The notes under the pieces are model-generated. The model had not been told where the DNA came from and did no database searches. It saw nothing but the letters and a program-made list of their open reading frames with translations. A stretch of DNA of 64,000 nt, taken from Thiocapsa roseopersicina (GTDB lineage Bacteria; Pseudomonadota; Gammaproteobacteria; Chromatiales; Chromatiaceae). The stretch is from the NCBI RefSeq assembly GCF_900106925.1, contig NZ_FNNZ01000001.1:62001-126000 (forward strand), written 5' to 3'. Position 1 is the stretch's first letter, and the number at the start of each line of letters is the position of its first letter. Of the stretch, positions 22,670 through 32,706 are shown in pieces. The translations under genes and the position numbers were made by a program.

Positions 22670-22938
22670 AATTCGATATCTCTTCCGTTCAGTGGGCGTT
22701 CAATGGGCGGCGCCGCAAGGCGCGCGGATCGGTGGGGGCGGGAAGGGCTTGCACGGATGAATTCACCCGAGAGGTTGTCCGCGCGATCGTTCGAAGATCG
22801 CGATCGCCGCCGCCGCGGGTCCGGCGGGCGAGGTCTGCGCCTCGGCGCGGACACCTCGAGGCCGATGCAATCCCTCTTCTTACCCCCATGTGCCTCGCTA
22901 ACATTACAGAAACTCGGTTATCGGTGAAAGGGTCAGGC

Positions 22939-25113
22939 GTGCGGACAATCGAGCGGTTCGACATCCGAGGACGTTTCCTGCTTGGCCTGGCCGCCATCCT
23001 GCTGGCGGGATGCGGCGAGGCGCCTTGGAATGATCCCTACCCGGCGGGCGACGCGACCGGCAACCGGATCTACAGCTCGTTCGCCGAGCGGCCCAAGCAC
23101 CTGGACCCTGCGCGCTCCTACAGCGCCGACGAGTATGCCTTCCTCGCACAAATCTACGAGCCGCCGCTGCAGTACCACTTTCTGCTGCGTCCCTATCGTT
23201 TGGTGCCGCTCACGGCGCTCGAGGTGCCCGAGCCCGCCTATTTCGACGCGGACGGCAACCCGCTCCCGCAGGATGCGCCGGCCGAGTCGATCCATCGCAG
23301 CGACTATCTGATCCGCATCCAGCCCGGGATCCGCTACCAGCCCCATCCGGCCTTCGCCGCGTACGATTCGGGCGACTATCGTTATCATGCCCTGACGGCA
23401 CGCGATCTGCGCGGCATCAACCAGCTCGGAGACTTCGAGCAGACCGGGACACGCGAGCTGACGGCCTGGGACTACGTCCACCAGATCAAGCGGCTGGCCG
23501 CGCCCTGGACACATTCGCCGATCGCGGGGGTGATGCAGAAGCACATCCTCGGGTTCGAGGAGTATGCGCAAAGCCTTGCGGAGACGGCCGAAACGGATCC
23601 GTTGCAGCGAGTGGCCCGACTGCGGGACTCCGAGATCGCGGGTGTCGAGGTCGTGGATCCCTACAGCTACCGCATCGGCGTCAAGGGTAAGTATCCGCAG
23701 TTCGCCTACTGGCTGGCTATGCCCTTCTTTGCCGCTATGCCTTGGGAAGCGGAGGTCTTCTACGCCCAGCCGGGGCTGCACGAGCGCAACATCACGCTGG
23801 ACTGGTACCCGGTCGGCACCGGTCCCTTCATGCTCGGGGAGAACAATCCGAGCCTGCGGATGGTGCTCGAGCGCAACCCGAATTTCCGCGGCGAGCCTTA
23901 TCCGAGCGAGGGCATGCCCGAGGATACGGCATCCGGGATCCTCGCCGATGCCGGCCGGCCGATGCCCTTCATCGAGGAGGCGATCTATAGCCTCGAGAAG
24001 GAAAGCATCCCGCGCTGGAATAAGTTCCTGCAGGGTTTTTACGACAGCTCCGGGATCGCCTCCGACGCCTTCGATCAAGCCGTCCAGATCGACGCAGGGG
24101 GCGAGCCCGTGCTGACCGATGCGATGCGCGAGCGCGGGATCAGCCTGCTGACATCGGTCGAGCCGTCCGTCATGTACATGGGATTCAACATGCTCGATCC
24201 CGTGATCGGCGGCGACTCGGAGCGGGCACGCCTCCTGCGGCGGGCCATCTCGATCGCGGTGGACTTCGAGGAGTTCATCTCCATCTTCACCAACGGTCGC
24301 GGTCTGGTCGCGCAAGGCCCCATCCCGCCGGGAATCTTCGGCTATCGCGAGGGCGAGGCGGGGATCAATCCGTTCGTCTACGAATGGGTCGGTGGGCGGG
24401 CCGTGCGGCGCAGTCTCGACGAGGCCCGCGTCCTGATGGAGCAGGCAGGGTATCCGGGCGGTCGCGACCAAGCGACCGGGCGGGCACTCACGATCAACTA
24501 CGAGGCGATCGCGACCGGCCCCGACGACCGCGCCCGTCTGAACTGGATCCGCAAGCAGTTCGCCAAGCTCGGCATCGAGCTCGTGATCCGCTCGACCGAC
24601 TACAACCGGTTTCAGGAGAAGATCCGCAACGGGACCGGTCAGGTCTTCATGTGGGGCTGGAACGCGGACTACCCGGACCCGGAGAACTTCCTCTTCCTGC
24701 TCTACGGGCCGAACGGCAAGGTCGAGCATCAAGGCGAGAACGCGTCGAACTATGCCAATCCGGAATTCGATCGTCTCTTCAACGCGATGCGCTTCATGGA
24801 CGACGGTCCGGAGCGTCAGGCCGCGATCGACCGCATGGTCGAGCTTGCGCGCACCGACGCGCCCTGGCTGTGGGGCTTCAACCCCAAGGCGTTCAGCCTG
24901 CACCATCGATGGATGTACAACGCCAGTCCGAATCAGATGGCGAACAACACGCTCAAATACCGCCGGGTCGACCCCGAGCTGCGCGAGCGGCTGCGCCGTG
25001 ATTGGAACCCGCCGATCCTTTGGCCGCTGTGGGCGATCGGGGGACTCCTCTCGGTGATCATCCTTCCGGCGCTCTGGCTGGTGTGGCGGCGCGAGCGGAG
25101 CACCGCGCTGTGA
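22939..25113 (+). CDS. Peptide ABC transporter substrate-binding lipoprotein, family 5
   Basis: This protein of about 724 residues belongs to the extracellular solute-binding family 5 (DppA/OppA/YejA). A short signal ends in the lipobox LLAGC, so the mature protein is lipid-anchored. It is longer than the usual 520-600 residues, and a membrane helix with a short basic cytoplasmic tail (about 690-715, ILWPLWAIGGLLSVIILPALW...RRER) closes the chain, so it would be held at both ends. Start candidates are GTG 22939 (chosen), GTG 22924 and ATG 22888. It overlaps the next gene by GTGA. Confidence 0.82.
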   Translation: MRTIERFDIRGRFLLGLAAILLAGCGEAPWNDPYPAGDATGNRIYSSFAERPKHLDPARSYSADEYAFLAQIYEPPLQYHFLLRPYRLVPLTALEVPEPAYFDADGNPLPQDAPAESIHRSDYLIRIQPGIRYQPHPAFAAYDSGDYRYHALTARDLRGINQLGDFEQTGTRELTAWDYVHQIKRLAAPWTHSPIAGVMQKHILGFEEYAQSLAETAETDPLQRVARLRDSEIAGVEVVDPYSYRIGVKGKYPQFAYWLAMPFFAAMPWEAEVFYAQPGLHERNITLDWYPVGTGPFMLGENNPSLRMVLERNPNFRGEPYPSEGMPEDTASGILADAGRPMPFIEEAIYSLEKESIPRWNKFLQGFYDSSGIASDAFDQAVQIDAGGEPVLTDAMRERGISLLTSVEPSVMYMGFNMLDPVIGGDSERARLLRRAISIAVDFEEFISIFTNGRGLVAQGPIPPGIFGYREGEAGINPFVYEWVGGRAVRRSLDEARVLMEQAGYPGGRDQATGRALTINYEAIATGPDDRARLNWIRKQFAKLGIELVIRSTDYNRFQEKIRNGTGQVFMWGWNADYPDPENFLFLLYGPNGKVEHQGENASNYANPEFDRLFNAMRFMDDGPERQAAIDRMVELARTDAPWLWGFNPKAFSLHHRWMYNASPNQMANNTLKYRRVDPELRERLRRDWNPPILWPLWAIGGLLSVIILPALWLVWRRERSTAL

Positions 25114-26090
25114 CCGCCTACATCATCCGGCGATTGATCTACGCGATCCCGATCCTGATCGGGGTGAACCTTATCACCTTCGTGCTCTTCTTCGTGGTCA
25201 ACGCCCCGGACGACATGGCGCGGATGCATCTCGGCGAGAAACGGGTGACCGAGGAGGCGATCCAGACCTGGAAGCAGGAGCACGGCTACGACCGGCCGCT
25301 GCTCTACAACCCGGATGCCTCCGGTCTCGGGCGCTTCACCGAGACCATCTTTTTCGAGAAATCGATCCGCTTGTTCGTCTTCGACTTCGGCTCGTCCGAC
25401 AACGGTCGCGATATCGGCTACGACATCTCTCAGCGGATGTGGCCGAGTTTGGCCATCGCCATCCCCGTGCTGCTGGTCGGACTCGCCTTCAACATCTCCT
25501 ATGCGCTCTTTATCGTCTTCTTTCGCGCGACCTATGTGGACATCGGCAGCGTCGTCCTGCTGGTGGCCATGATGTCGATCTCGGGCCTCTTCTACATCAT
25601 CGGCGGGCAGTTTCTGCTCGGCAAGCTCTTCCACCTGGTGCCCATCTCGGGCTACGACACCGGCGTGGAAGCCTGGAAATTCCTGATCCTTCCTGTGATC
25701 GTGGGCGTGATCGGGGGGATCGGGGCCGGCACCCGCTGGTATCGCACACTCTTTCTGGAGGAGATCTCAAAAGACTATGTCCGCACCGCAAGGGCGAAGG
25801 GCTTGAGCGAGCGGCGTGTCCTCTTCCGCCATGTCTTGCAGAATGCCCTGATCCCCATCCTGACCGGTGTCGTCGTGGTGCTGCCGCTGCTCTTCATGGG
25901 CAGTCTCATCAGCGAGTCCTTCTTCGGGATCCCGGGGCTCGGCAGCTACACCATCGACGCCATCAACAGCCAGGATTTCGCGATCGTGCGCTCGATGGTG
26001 TTCCTCGGAGCCGTGCTCTATATCGTCGGGCTGATCCTGACCGATATCTCCTACACGCTGGTGGATCCGCGGGTTAGATTGCAGCCATGA
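25110..26090 (+). CDS. Peptide ABC transporter permease (DppB/YejB-like)
   Basis: This 326-residue inner-membrane protein begins with the family motif MTAYIIRRLIYAIPILIGVNLITF. The EAA loop that contacts the ATPase is YVRTARAKGLSERRVLFRHV, followed by NALIPILTG. Five to six membrane helices are visible, and the C-terminus YTLVDPRVRLQP is typical. It starts at GTG 25110, overlapping the stop of the binding-protein gene by 4 bp, and its own stop overlaps the ATG of the second permease. The genes are therefore one operon with coupled translation. Confidence 0.87.
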   Translation: MTAYIIRRLIYAIPILIGVNLITFVLFFVVNAPDDMARMHLGEKRVTEEAIQTWKQEHGYDRPLLYNPDASGLGRFTETIFFEKSIRLFVFDFGSSDNGRDIGYDISQRMWPSLAIAIPVLLVGLAFNISYALFIVFFRATYVDIGSVVLLVAMMSISGLFYIIGGQFLLGKLFHLVPISGYDTGVEAWKFLILPVIVGVIGGIGAGTRWYRTLFLEEISKDYVRTARAKGLSERRVLFRHVLQNALIPILTGVVVVLPLLFMGSLISESFFGIPGLGSYTIDAINSQDFAIVRSMVFLGAVLYIVGLILTDISYTLVDPRVRLQP

Positions 26091-27505
26091 GCGTGATGCC
26101 GGTCGTGCTCTGGACCGATGGTCTGGTGTTTCTGCTGTTGGCATTGATCGGCGCCTTCGTGCTCTATGCCTCGCGGCACGAGCACATGCGTGCGCCTTGG
26201 CGGCGGGTGGTGCGCTCCCGGGTCGGGGTGGCGACCATCGTCGTGCTCGGCTTCTATGTGGTCGTCGGGCTGCTCGACACGGTGCATTTTCGACTCGCGC
26301 TCGACCGGCAAGGGGACAACGGCGCCGAGACCCGCTATTCGCCCGAGGTCTTGAGTCTGCTCGACCTCGCTCTGAGCGGGTTGCGCGAGCGTCAGGAGAA
26401 GACCTATTCGGCGCCGTTCGCCACCCATCTCTTCGTGAAGGAGGCGATCGAGCAGCCGGACGGGACCCTGCTGCGCGATTATCCTCGGCTTGAATACGGT
26501 GGCGCGCATCTGGAGGATCCCGCGCGTCAGCGCGGCTTCGACATCGCTTGGCGCGCCGCTTGGGGCGCGCTGCAGGGCCTGGTCATCTGGGTGGTCCTGG
26601 CGGCCGGCATCCTTTGGTTGATCGCCCGCTCGCGCGGGGAGACCTCGGCGGCGACCCGTGCGGCCATCCTGGCGGGACGCACGCCGATCCCCTGGCGGAC
26701 CGCCCTGATTATGCTCGGCATCATGCTGGTGCTCAGCGCCATTGCCGGCGAGCTGGCGCTCAAATATCACATCCTGGGGACGGACAAGGTCGGCGAGGAC
26801 GTCTTCTATCAGACGCTCAAAAGCATCCGCACCGGGCTCCTGATCGGCACGCTCACCACCCTGGTGATGCTCCCCGCCGCGGTCTTGCTCGGCATCATGG
26901 CCGGTTATTTCCGGGGCTGGGTCGACGATGTCATCCAGTATCTCTACACCACGCTGAACTCCATCCCGGGCGTGCTCCTGATCGCCGCGGCCATCCTCTT
27001 GCTGCAGGTCTACATGAGCAACCATGCCGACGACTTCGCGAGCCTGGTGGAGCGCGCCGATCTGCGCCTGTTGTTCCTGGTGTTGATCCTGGGCGTGACC
27101 AGTTGGACCGGCCTGTGCCGTCTACTGCGCGGTGAGGCGTTGAAGCTGCGCGAGGTCGACTATGTCCAGGCGTCCACCGCCTTGGGGGTCGGTCACTTCA
27201 CCCTGATCGGCCGCCATATCCTGCCCAATGTCATGCATATCGTGCTCATCACCCTGGTGTTGGACTTCAGCGGACTGGTGCTTGCCGAGGCCGTGCTCTC
27301 CTACATCAATATCGGGGTGGACCCGACGATGAATTCATGGGGGAACATGATCAACAGCGCGCGACTCGAGCTGGCGCGCGATCCGGTCGTCTGGTGGTCC
27401 CTGACCGCGGCCTTCGTCTTCATGTTCGCCTTGGTGCTCGCGGCGAACCTCTTCGCGGACGTGGTGCGCGATGCCTTCGATCCGAGGCTCAAGGGTGCAC
27501 GCTGA
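26087..27505 (+). CDS. Peptide ABC transporter permease (DppC/YejE-like), enlarged
   Basis: This 472-residue protein is much longer than ordinary DppC (about 300). It starts with an extra membrane helix (residues 7-27), then a second helix and a soluble stretch of about 95 residues. Another helix precedes the transport core, whose EAA loop reads VDYVQASTALGVGHFTLIGRH. The N-terminal addition may form a periplasmic lid near the double-anchored binding protein. The ATG overlaps the stop of the first permease. The C-terminus DVVRDAFDPRLKG is the family ending. Confidence 0.85.
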   Translation: MSVMPVVLWTDGLVFLLLALIGAFVLYASRHEHMRAPWRRVVRSRVGVATIVVLGFYVVVGLLDTVHFRLALDRQGDNGAETRYSPEVLSLLDLALSGLRERQEKTYSAPFATHLFVKEAIEQPDGTLLRDYPRLEYGGAHLEDPARQRGFDIAWRAAWGALQGLVIWVVLAAGILWLIARSRGETSAATRAAILAGRTPIPWRTALIMLGIMLVLSAIAGELALKYHILGTDKVGEDVFYQTLKSIRTGLLIGTLTTLVMLPAAVLLGIMAGYFRGWVDDVIQYLYTTLNSIPGVLLIAAAILLLQVYMSNHADDFASLVERADLRLLFLVLILGVTSWTGLCRLLRGEALKLREVDYVQASTALGVGHFTLIGRHILPNVMHIVLITLVLDFSGLVLAEAVLSYINIGVDPTMNSWGNMINSARLELARDPVVWWSLTAAFVFMFALVLAANLFADVVRDAFDPRLKGAR

Positions 27506-27586
27506 TTGCGTCTGCGAGCCCCCGGCGCCTGCGGTGCATCCGTGCGGTTCGATCGCTTGTTTCGAAACGAAAAGGGTGAGCGTCTG

Positions 27587-29617
27587 ATGTCGTCCGATGT
27601 TCTGCTCGAAGTTTCGGGACTGACGACGTTGCTCGGGGATGCCGCGCGGCCCGTTCGGGTCGTCGACGGGATCGATCTCGAGATTCGCCGGGGCGAGACC
27701 TTCGTGCTGCTCGGTGAATCCGGATGCGGCAAGTCCATGACGGCGCTCTCGCTGATGCGCCTCCTGCCGCCGTCCGGGCGCGTCGCGGCCGGCGCGGTGC
27801 GTTTGGCCGGAACGGACCTGCTGCGCCTGACCGAGGCCGAGATGCGCCAAGTCCGCGGCGGGCGGATGGCGATGATCTTCCAGGAGCCGCAAACCTCGCT
27901 CAACCCGGTCATGAGCGTCGGCGACCAGATCGCCGAGGCCGTCCGGGTCCATGAGGGCGGATCGCGCGATCGGACACCGGCGCGTGTCGTCGAGCTCATG
28001 CGTGCGGTCGGTATCCCGGATCCCGCCCGACGGGTCGACGAATACCCGCATCAGCTCTCGGGCGGCATGAAGCAGCGCATCATGATCGCCATGGCCCTGG
28101 CCGGCGACCCGCAGCTCCTGATTGCCGACGAGCCGACCACCGCGCTCGACGTCACCATCCAGGCCCAAGTGCTTCGACTGTTGAAGGATCTTCAGGCGAA
28201 GACCGGGATGGCCGTGCTCCTGATTACGCATGATCTCGGCGTGGTCGCCGAGACGGCGGATCGTTTGGCCGTGATGTACGCCGGCCAGATCCTGGAGACC
28301 GCGACGACCGATGCCTTCTTCGCCGCGCCGGCGCATCCCTACAGCCGCAAGCTGATGGAGAGCCTGCCCGGTGCGGACAAGCGCAGCGCGCGTCTGGCCG
28401 TGATCCCGGGACGCGTCCCGCATCTGGATCAGGCGTTCGTCGGCTGCCGGTTCGCCGAGCGCTGTTATGCGGTCATGCCCAGATGCCGTGACCAGGCGCC
28501 CGTCTGGCGCGACCTGGAGACCGGGCAGGGCGTGCGCTGCCATCTCTGGGACCAGGCCGGCGGGCAACCCGAGGGTCTGACGCGCGGGGTGGGGGATGCG
28601 GCTGCAGCGCCCGAAACGGCGCTCGAAGGCGCGCCGGATCCGGAAGCAGCCGTCGCACCCATGCTGCAGGTCCGGGATCTGAAGGTCCACTTCCCGATCC
28701 ACGACGGCGTCTTCCGGCGTGTGGTCGGACAGGTCCGCGCCGTCGACGGCCTGACCTTCGACCTGACACCGGGCCGCACCTTGGCGTTGGTCGGAGAGTC
28801 CGGTTGCGGCAAGACCACCGCCGGCAAGGGTATCCTGCAGCTGACGACGCCCACCGGCGGCTCGATCCGCTATCTGGATGCGGAGCTGGTGGGTTTGGGG
28901 CATCGGCGGATGCGTCCGTTCCGCAAGGATCTTCAGATCATCTTCCAGGATCCCTACGCGGCGATGAATCCGCGCATGTTGGTCGGCGATCTGATCGGCG
29001 AGGGCCTCCAAGCGCTCGGGATCGAGCGCAGTCGGGCCGCGCGGATGCGGCGCGTCGCCGAGCTGCTCGATCTGGTCGGCATGGACTCCGATGCCGTCGA
29101 CCGTTACCCGCACGAATTCTCGGGCGGGCAGCGCCAGCGCATCTGTATCGCCCGCGCGCTCGCGGTCGAGCCCAAGCTGATCGTCTGCGACGAGCCGACC
29201 AGTGCGCTGGACATCTCGGTCCAGGCCCAGATCCTCAACCTGCTGAAGGATCTCCAGGATCGGCTCGGGCTCGCCTATCTCTTCATCACCCACGACATCT
29301 CGGTGGTGGCCTATCTTGCGCACGAGGTAGCGGTCATGTATCTCGGGCGCGTGGTCGAGTGCGGTCGCGTCGACGAGATCCTCGACGATCCGCGCCATCC
29401 CTACACGCGGGCGCTGCTCTCGGCCGTGCCTGTCATCGACCGAGCCAAGCGGCGCAGGGTGATTCGTCTCGAAGGCGACATGCCCTCGCCGAGCAACCCG
29501 CCCTCGGGCTGCTACTTCCACCCGCGCTGCCCCGATGCAGTCGCGGCCTGCGCGCTGTCGTATCCGGAGGAGACGCGCCTGAGCACGACCCGTCTCGTCC
29601 ATTGCCTGCGGGTCTGA
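27587..29617 (+). CDS. Peptide ABC transporter, fused double ATPase (DppD-DppF/YejF-like)
   Basis: This 676-residue protein contains two complete ATP-binding domains in one chain. The first has Walker [11 protein letters not shown], signature LSGGMKQR and Walker [11 protein letters not shown]. The second (from about residue 355) has [18 protein letters not shown] and CDEPTSALD. Each ends with the oligopeptide C-terminal domain, with cysteines in CRFAERCY and CYFHPRC, a possible Fe-S site. Fusion of the two ATPases and the gene order match Yej-type transporters. An AAGGG ribosome site precedes ATG 27587. Confidence 0.9.
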   Translation: MSSDVLLEVSGLTTLLGDAARPVRVVDGIDLEIRRGETFVLLGESGCGKSMTALSLMRLLPPSGRVAAGAVRLAGTDLLRLTEAEMRQVRGGRMAMIFQEPQTSLNPVMSVGDQIAEAVRVHEGGSRDRTPARVVELMRAVGIPDPARRVDEYPHQLSGGMKQRIMIAMALAGDPQLLIADEPTTALDVTIQAQVLRLLKDLQAKTGMAVLLITHDLGVVAETADRLAVMYAGQILETATTDAFFAAPAHPYSRKLMESLPGADKRSARLAVIPGRVPHLDQAFVGCRFAERCYAVMPRCRDQAPVWRDLETGQGVRCHLWDQAGGQPEGLTRGVGDAAAAPETALEGAPDPEAAVAPMLQVRDLKVHFPIHDGVFRRVVGQVRAVDGLTFDLTPGRTLALVGESGCGKTTAGKGILQLTTPTGGSIRYLDAELVGLGHRRMRPFRKDLQIIFQDPYAAMNPRMLVGDLIGEGLQALGIERSRAARMRRVAELLDLVGMDSDAVDRYPHEFSGGQRQRICIARALAVEPKLIVCDEPTSALDISVQAQILNLLKDLQDRLGLAYLFITHDISVVAYLAHEVAVMYLGRVVECGRVDEILDDPRHPYTRALLSAVPVIDRAKRRRVIRLEGDMPSPSNPPSGCYFHPRCPDAVAACALSYPEETRLSTTRLVHCLRV

Positions 29618-29722
29618 CGCGCGCGCTCAGAGTGTTTCGACGGCACCTCTTGTCTTGCTGGCCCGCGCACCGTATGGTCCTGTCACTCCACTAGGATCCG
29701 TGCGCGGCCCCGTCCAATCGCA

Positions 29723-31066
29723 ATGAGCAAAGCGAAGCAAATCCTCTGTATCGACCCCGAGCCCTCGGACCTTCGCATTGCAGCGCTCTTGAACCGGCAG
29801 GGCATTGCGGTCGATCTGACCGAGGTCACCTCGCCCGAGGGCTTGCGCGACGCCTTGGAGCGCCCCGATTGGTGGGACCTGATCCTGTGTGATGGCGCGA
29901 GCTTCGAGGCCCTCGGCGTGGAGACCGTTATCCTGCCTATTCGGGACGATCTCGATGCCTCGCTGGTCCTGGTGAAGGCGGCCGGGAATCCTTTGAGTGC
30001 GAAACAGGGCCATCGTCTCGGTGCCGCCGACCTAGTCGTGCGGGACGATCTGGATCACCTTCTGATGGTGTGCGAGCGCGAGCTCCAGAGCTGTGCCCTT
30101 CGAAAGGAGCTGCGCGGTCTTCGCCGCTCGGCGGGCCTTCTCGATCAGGGCGCCCCGCGGTCGGTCATGCTGGCGACGATCCATGACCTGAGTCGCACTG
30201 CGCGCGGGGGCAACGACGATTCCCCGCCCAACGCACCGGCGGTCGGGGAGAGTCCGGTTGCCGATCAGGCCCGCATCCGTGCAATGATCGATGCAGGCGG
30301 GCTCACGCTTGAGTTTCAGCCGATCATCTCCCTGAGTACCCACGAAGAGCATCGCAGCATGTTCGAGACCCTGGTGCGCCTCAAGGACGACACCGGCAAG
30401 CTGCTGATGCCCGGTGAGTTTCTGCCCGTCCTGGAGTCTGCCGGCTGGATGGCCAAGATCGACCTGTGGATTCTGCGCCGTGCCTTGGCGACGCTTCAGG
30501 AGATGCAGGAGGGCGGAGCGCAGGATGCGGTGCTGTTCATCAACGTCGCCACCGAGACACTGAGCTCGACGGAGACGGCGAAGGCGCTCGGCGCCTTTAT
30601 CTCGGCCGCCCGACTTGCCCGCGGCTCGGTTGTCATCGAGGTGCGCAAGTCCGCCTTTACCGATGCGCGGGCCGCCTTGGAGCGGTTTGCCCAGGTGCTG
30701 CAAGCGAAGAATCATGGCCTTTTAATCGAAGATGCCGGGGTCGAGGACTGCGACTTTCTCGCCGAGCACCGCGACCTCATCACGCATGTGAAGCTCGAGC
30801 GTGCGATGACGCAGGGGTTGGTCGAGCGGCGCGTCCCGCAGGATGCAGTCAACGCGCTGGTACAGTGTGCGAAGAAGGAGGGCATGCGGGTGATCGCTCT
30901 GGCGGTCGACAACGCCGAGCTTCTGCCCATGCTGTTCGCCGCGGGCGTGGACGCGATTCAGGGGCATTTCGTCAGTATGCCTTACCGGAATCTCATGTAT
31001 CCCAGCATTCAAAGGGTCGAGTCCAGCTCCGGACCGGCTTGGCAGGGGCCCGTGCGGTCGGGCTGA
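29723..31066 (+). CDS. Degenerate receiver-EAL domain protein
   Basis: This 447-residue protein joins an N-terminal receiver-like domain (1-125) to a C-terminal EAL domain (about 190-430). In the receiver, Asp57 in DLILCD sits at the phospho-acceptor place, but the other conserved positions are weak. The EAL motif is altered to ETL in FETLVRL. The DDFG region reads EDAGVED and the EGVE region reads LAVDN. With these losses it is probably not an active cyclic-di-GMP phosphodiesterase and may bind c-di-GMP or a partner, as FimX does. There is no GGDEF domain, and no operon partner: 105 bp separate it from the transporter. Confidence 0.75.
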   Translation: MSKAKQILCIDPEPSDLRIAALLNRQGIAVDLTEVTSPEGLRDALERPDWWDLILCDGASFEALGVETVILPIRDDLDASLVLVKAAGNPLSAKQGHRLGAADLVVRDDLDHLLMVCERELQSCALRKELRGLRRSAGLLDQGAPRSVMLATIHDLSRTARGGNDDSPPNAPAVGESPVADQARIRAMIDAGGLTLEFQPIISLSTHEEHRSMFETLVRLKDDTGKLLMPGEFLPVLESAGWMAKIDLWILRRALATLQEMQEGGAQDAVLFINVATETLSSTETAKALGAFISAARLARGSVVIEVRKSAFTDARAALERFAQVLQAKNHGLLIEDAGVEDCDFLAEHRDLITHVKLERAMTQGLVERRVPQDAVNALVQCAKKEGMRVIALAVDNAELLPMLFAAGVDAIQGHFVSMPYRNLMYPSIQRVESSSGPAWQGPVRSG

Positions 31067-31658
31067 GAGGTTTCGTCCAGGCGCAAATTTTTTTGCTCCG
31101 ACGGCTGCAATCGGCGCGCATTTTTCGAATTTCGCGGTACACTAGGCGCAAGTGAACGCCTCGCGCATGGAATTCGGATCAGGTTCTTCGAATCGCTCGA
31201 CACCCCTTGATGCCGATCTTGTACAAGATTAGATACCGATATCAGACGATCGACCCCATTCCGACATCCGCATCTTATTCCTGCCTCCTCTTCAATCCCG
31301 TTACGATGAGCATCCGCCTTCCGTTAGACGTTTTCGTGTCCGGTTCAGCGCATTCGCTTTCGAGCGCTTTATCGGCGTCTGCGGAGCAAAGCCGATTGCA
31401 GACATCGATGTCGTCGGGTAGGGTGCGCTGCACGGCGCTATGGGGTATGGAACAACAACAAAAAATCCGGTTAAGGCATGCTGCACGCGAACCATGGACC
31501 GCCCTTCGGTGACCGGGATCCGACGCATGATAAAGACTGAGTCAGATGGTCTTGATTCAGATTCCACTCCAGACCGAGTGGAGGACACACTAGCCTTGTT
31601 TCAAGGCTGGGTTTAAGTAAAGCCAACTCAGGTTGGTCCGTTAAGTGATGAGGTTGAT
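31067..31658. other. 592-bp region upstream of the cold-shock gene
   Basis: No supported gene. A 101-codon frame at 31207-31512 and a minus-strand frame opposite it lack family features and ribosome sites. The region contains the perfect palindrome ATCTTGTACAAGAT (31216-31229), a stretch of lower GC than its surroundings, and near its 3' end three successive hairpins in what is probably the cold-shock mRNA leader. Confidence 0.5.
31563..31636 (+). promoter_or_regulatory. Structured 5' leader of the cold-shock mRNA
   Basis: Three hairpins follow each other: TCCACTC/GAGTGGA (31563-31582), AGCCTTG/CAAGGCT (31592-31608) and CCAAC/GTTGG (31623-31636). The gene starts 23 bp later. Long structured leaders are known to control cspA-type mRNAs with temperature; that role here is inferred. 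Confidence 0.5.
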
Positions 31659-31871
31659 ATGCCAGGTGAATTGGTTTCCGGGACGGTCAAGTGGTTCAAT
31701 GACGAGAAGGGATATGGCTTCATTGAGCGCGAAGGCGGCAAGGACGTCTTCGTCCATCACAGCGCCATCAACGGCTCCGGGCGCAAAACGCTGCTCGAGG
31801 GTCAAAGGGTCACCATGGAAGTGACTCAAGGCCCCAAGGGCCCTCAGGCGGAGAACGTGACTCCCGACTGA
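31659..31871 (+). CDS. Cold-shock domain protein (CspA family)
   Basis: This 70-residue single-domain protein has both RNA-binding motifs, KGYGFIER (RNP1 type) and DVFVHHSAI (RNP2 type), in the order of CspA-like proteins. It starts [14 protein letters not shown] after a short lead. It would bind single-stranded RNA and DNA and melt secondary structure. The gene stands alone with a long structured leader and a hairpin behind it. Which paralogue it is (CspA, CspD and so on) cannot be decided. Confidence 0.93.
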   Translation: MPGELVSGTVKWFNDEKGYGFIEREGGKDVFVHHSAINGSGRKTLLEGQRVTMEVTQGPKGPQAENVTPD

Positions 31872-31914
31872 GGTCGCGACACCACCCGGAGCCGAGCTGG
31901 ATTGCTCGATCCGA

Positions 31915-31956
31915 CGGGGGCCGGGGTTCTTCGTAGGATCGACCCTGCGGCCCCCG
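31915..31956 (+). terminator. Hairpin after the cold-shock gene
   Basis: CGGGGGCCG and CGGCCCCCG form a 9-bp stem around a 24-nt loop, 43 bp after the stop codon. There is no T-tract. It lies between the convergent cold-shock gene and mobA. Confidence 0.4.
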
Positions 31957-32060
31957 CTCCCCGTCGCACTGCTCTCAATGGCCTCGGCCCTTGAGAGCTT
32001 TTGTCTCTTCTGGTTTCGCCGGGTCCTATCCTCTGCAAGGACCGGGCTCTCGTCTCCCTT

Positions 32061-32675
32061 TCACCTCGATGGCATCAGCTGCGATGCGAGCCGCGCGACG
32101 TCCTCGGCCGAATTGATATTGGCGAATGCCTGCGGCTGATCGCTGAAATCCGCCAAGGCTGGCCGATGTCGCGCGACCCACTCTCCGACCTTCCGAGCGC
32201 CTGCTGTCATATCGGCCGAAAGCGCCTGTTCGAGCGAGACCGGCAGGAGTGCATAGACCGGGTGAATGCGCCCACCTTCGGTTACCGTCGCCGAAGTCAT
32301 CTCGCCCGAGACCAACGCCGCGATGAGTCGGCTTGCCAGATCCGGCGGCAACAGAGGCCCGTCGCACGGGACGGTCAAGATCCAATCGGTTCGGGCTGCG
32401 CGCATGGCACTCAGCATCCCGGCCAAGGGTCCGTTGAATACGGGGTCGGAGTCGGCGATCACAGGCACGCCGTATTCCGCATAGATCTCGCGGTGACGGT
32501 TCGCGTTGATGAGCAGCGCGCCAACCTGCGGTGCGAACGCTTCCAGCACCCATTCGATCATCGGGCGACCGGCGAGCTCCGCCAGCCCTTTATCCACGCC
32601 CCCCATGCGACTTCCGCGGCCACCTGCCAAGATGACCCCGGTGATATCGAGTGGTGTCGGGGGATATCGATTCAT
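32061..32675 (-). CDS. mobA: Molybdenum cofactor guanylyltransferase MobA
   Basis: This 204-residue protein transfers GMP to molybdopterin to make the guanine dinucleotide cofactor used by DMSO-reductase-type enzymes. The nucleotide-binding loop ITGVILAGGRGSRMGGVDKGL is intact in its key Gly and Lys residues, and NGPLAGMLSAM and VPCDGPLLP are typical. Use of this cofactor fits anaerobic respiratory or sulfur-oxidising molybdoenzymes, none of which is in the window. Confidence 0.9.
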   Translation of the reverse strand: MNRYPPTPLDITGVILAGGRGSRMGGVDKGLAELAGRPMIEWVLEAFAPQVGALLINANRHREIYAEYGVPVIADSDPVFNGPLAGMLSAMRAARTDWILTVPCDGPLLPPDLASRLIAALVSGEMTSATVTEGGRIHPVYALLPVSLEQALSADMTAGARKVGEWVARHRPALADFSDQPQAFANINSAEDVARLASQLMPSR

Positions 32676-32706
32676 TCCTAGTCCGAGTGCGGGGCTCTCT
32701 CGGTGT

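Noticed and set aside
31207-31512. 101-codon plus-strand ORF before the cold-shock gene
   Set aside because: No ribosome site, no family resemblance, and an opposing frame of similar length; the region looks non-coding.
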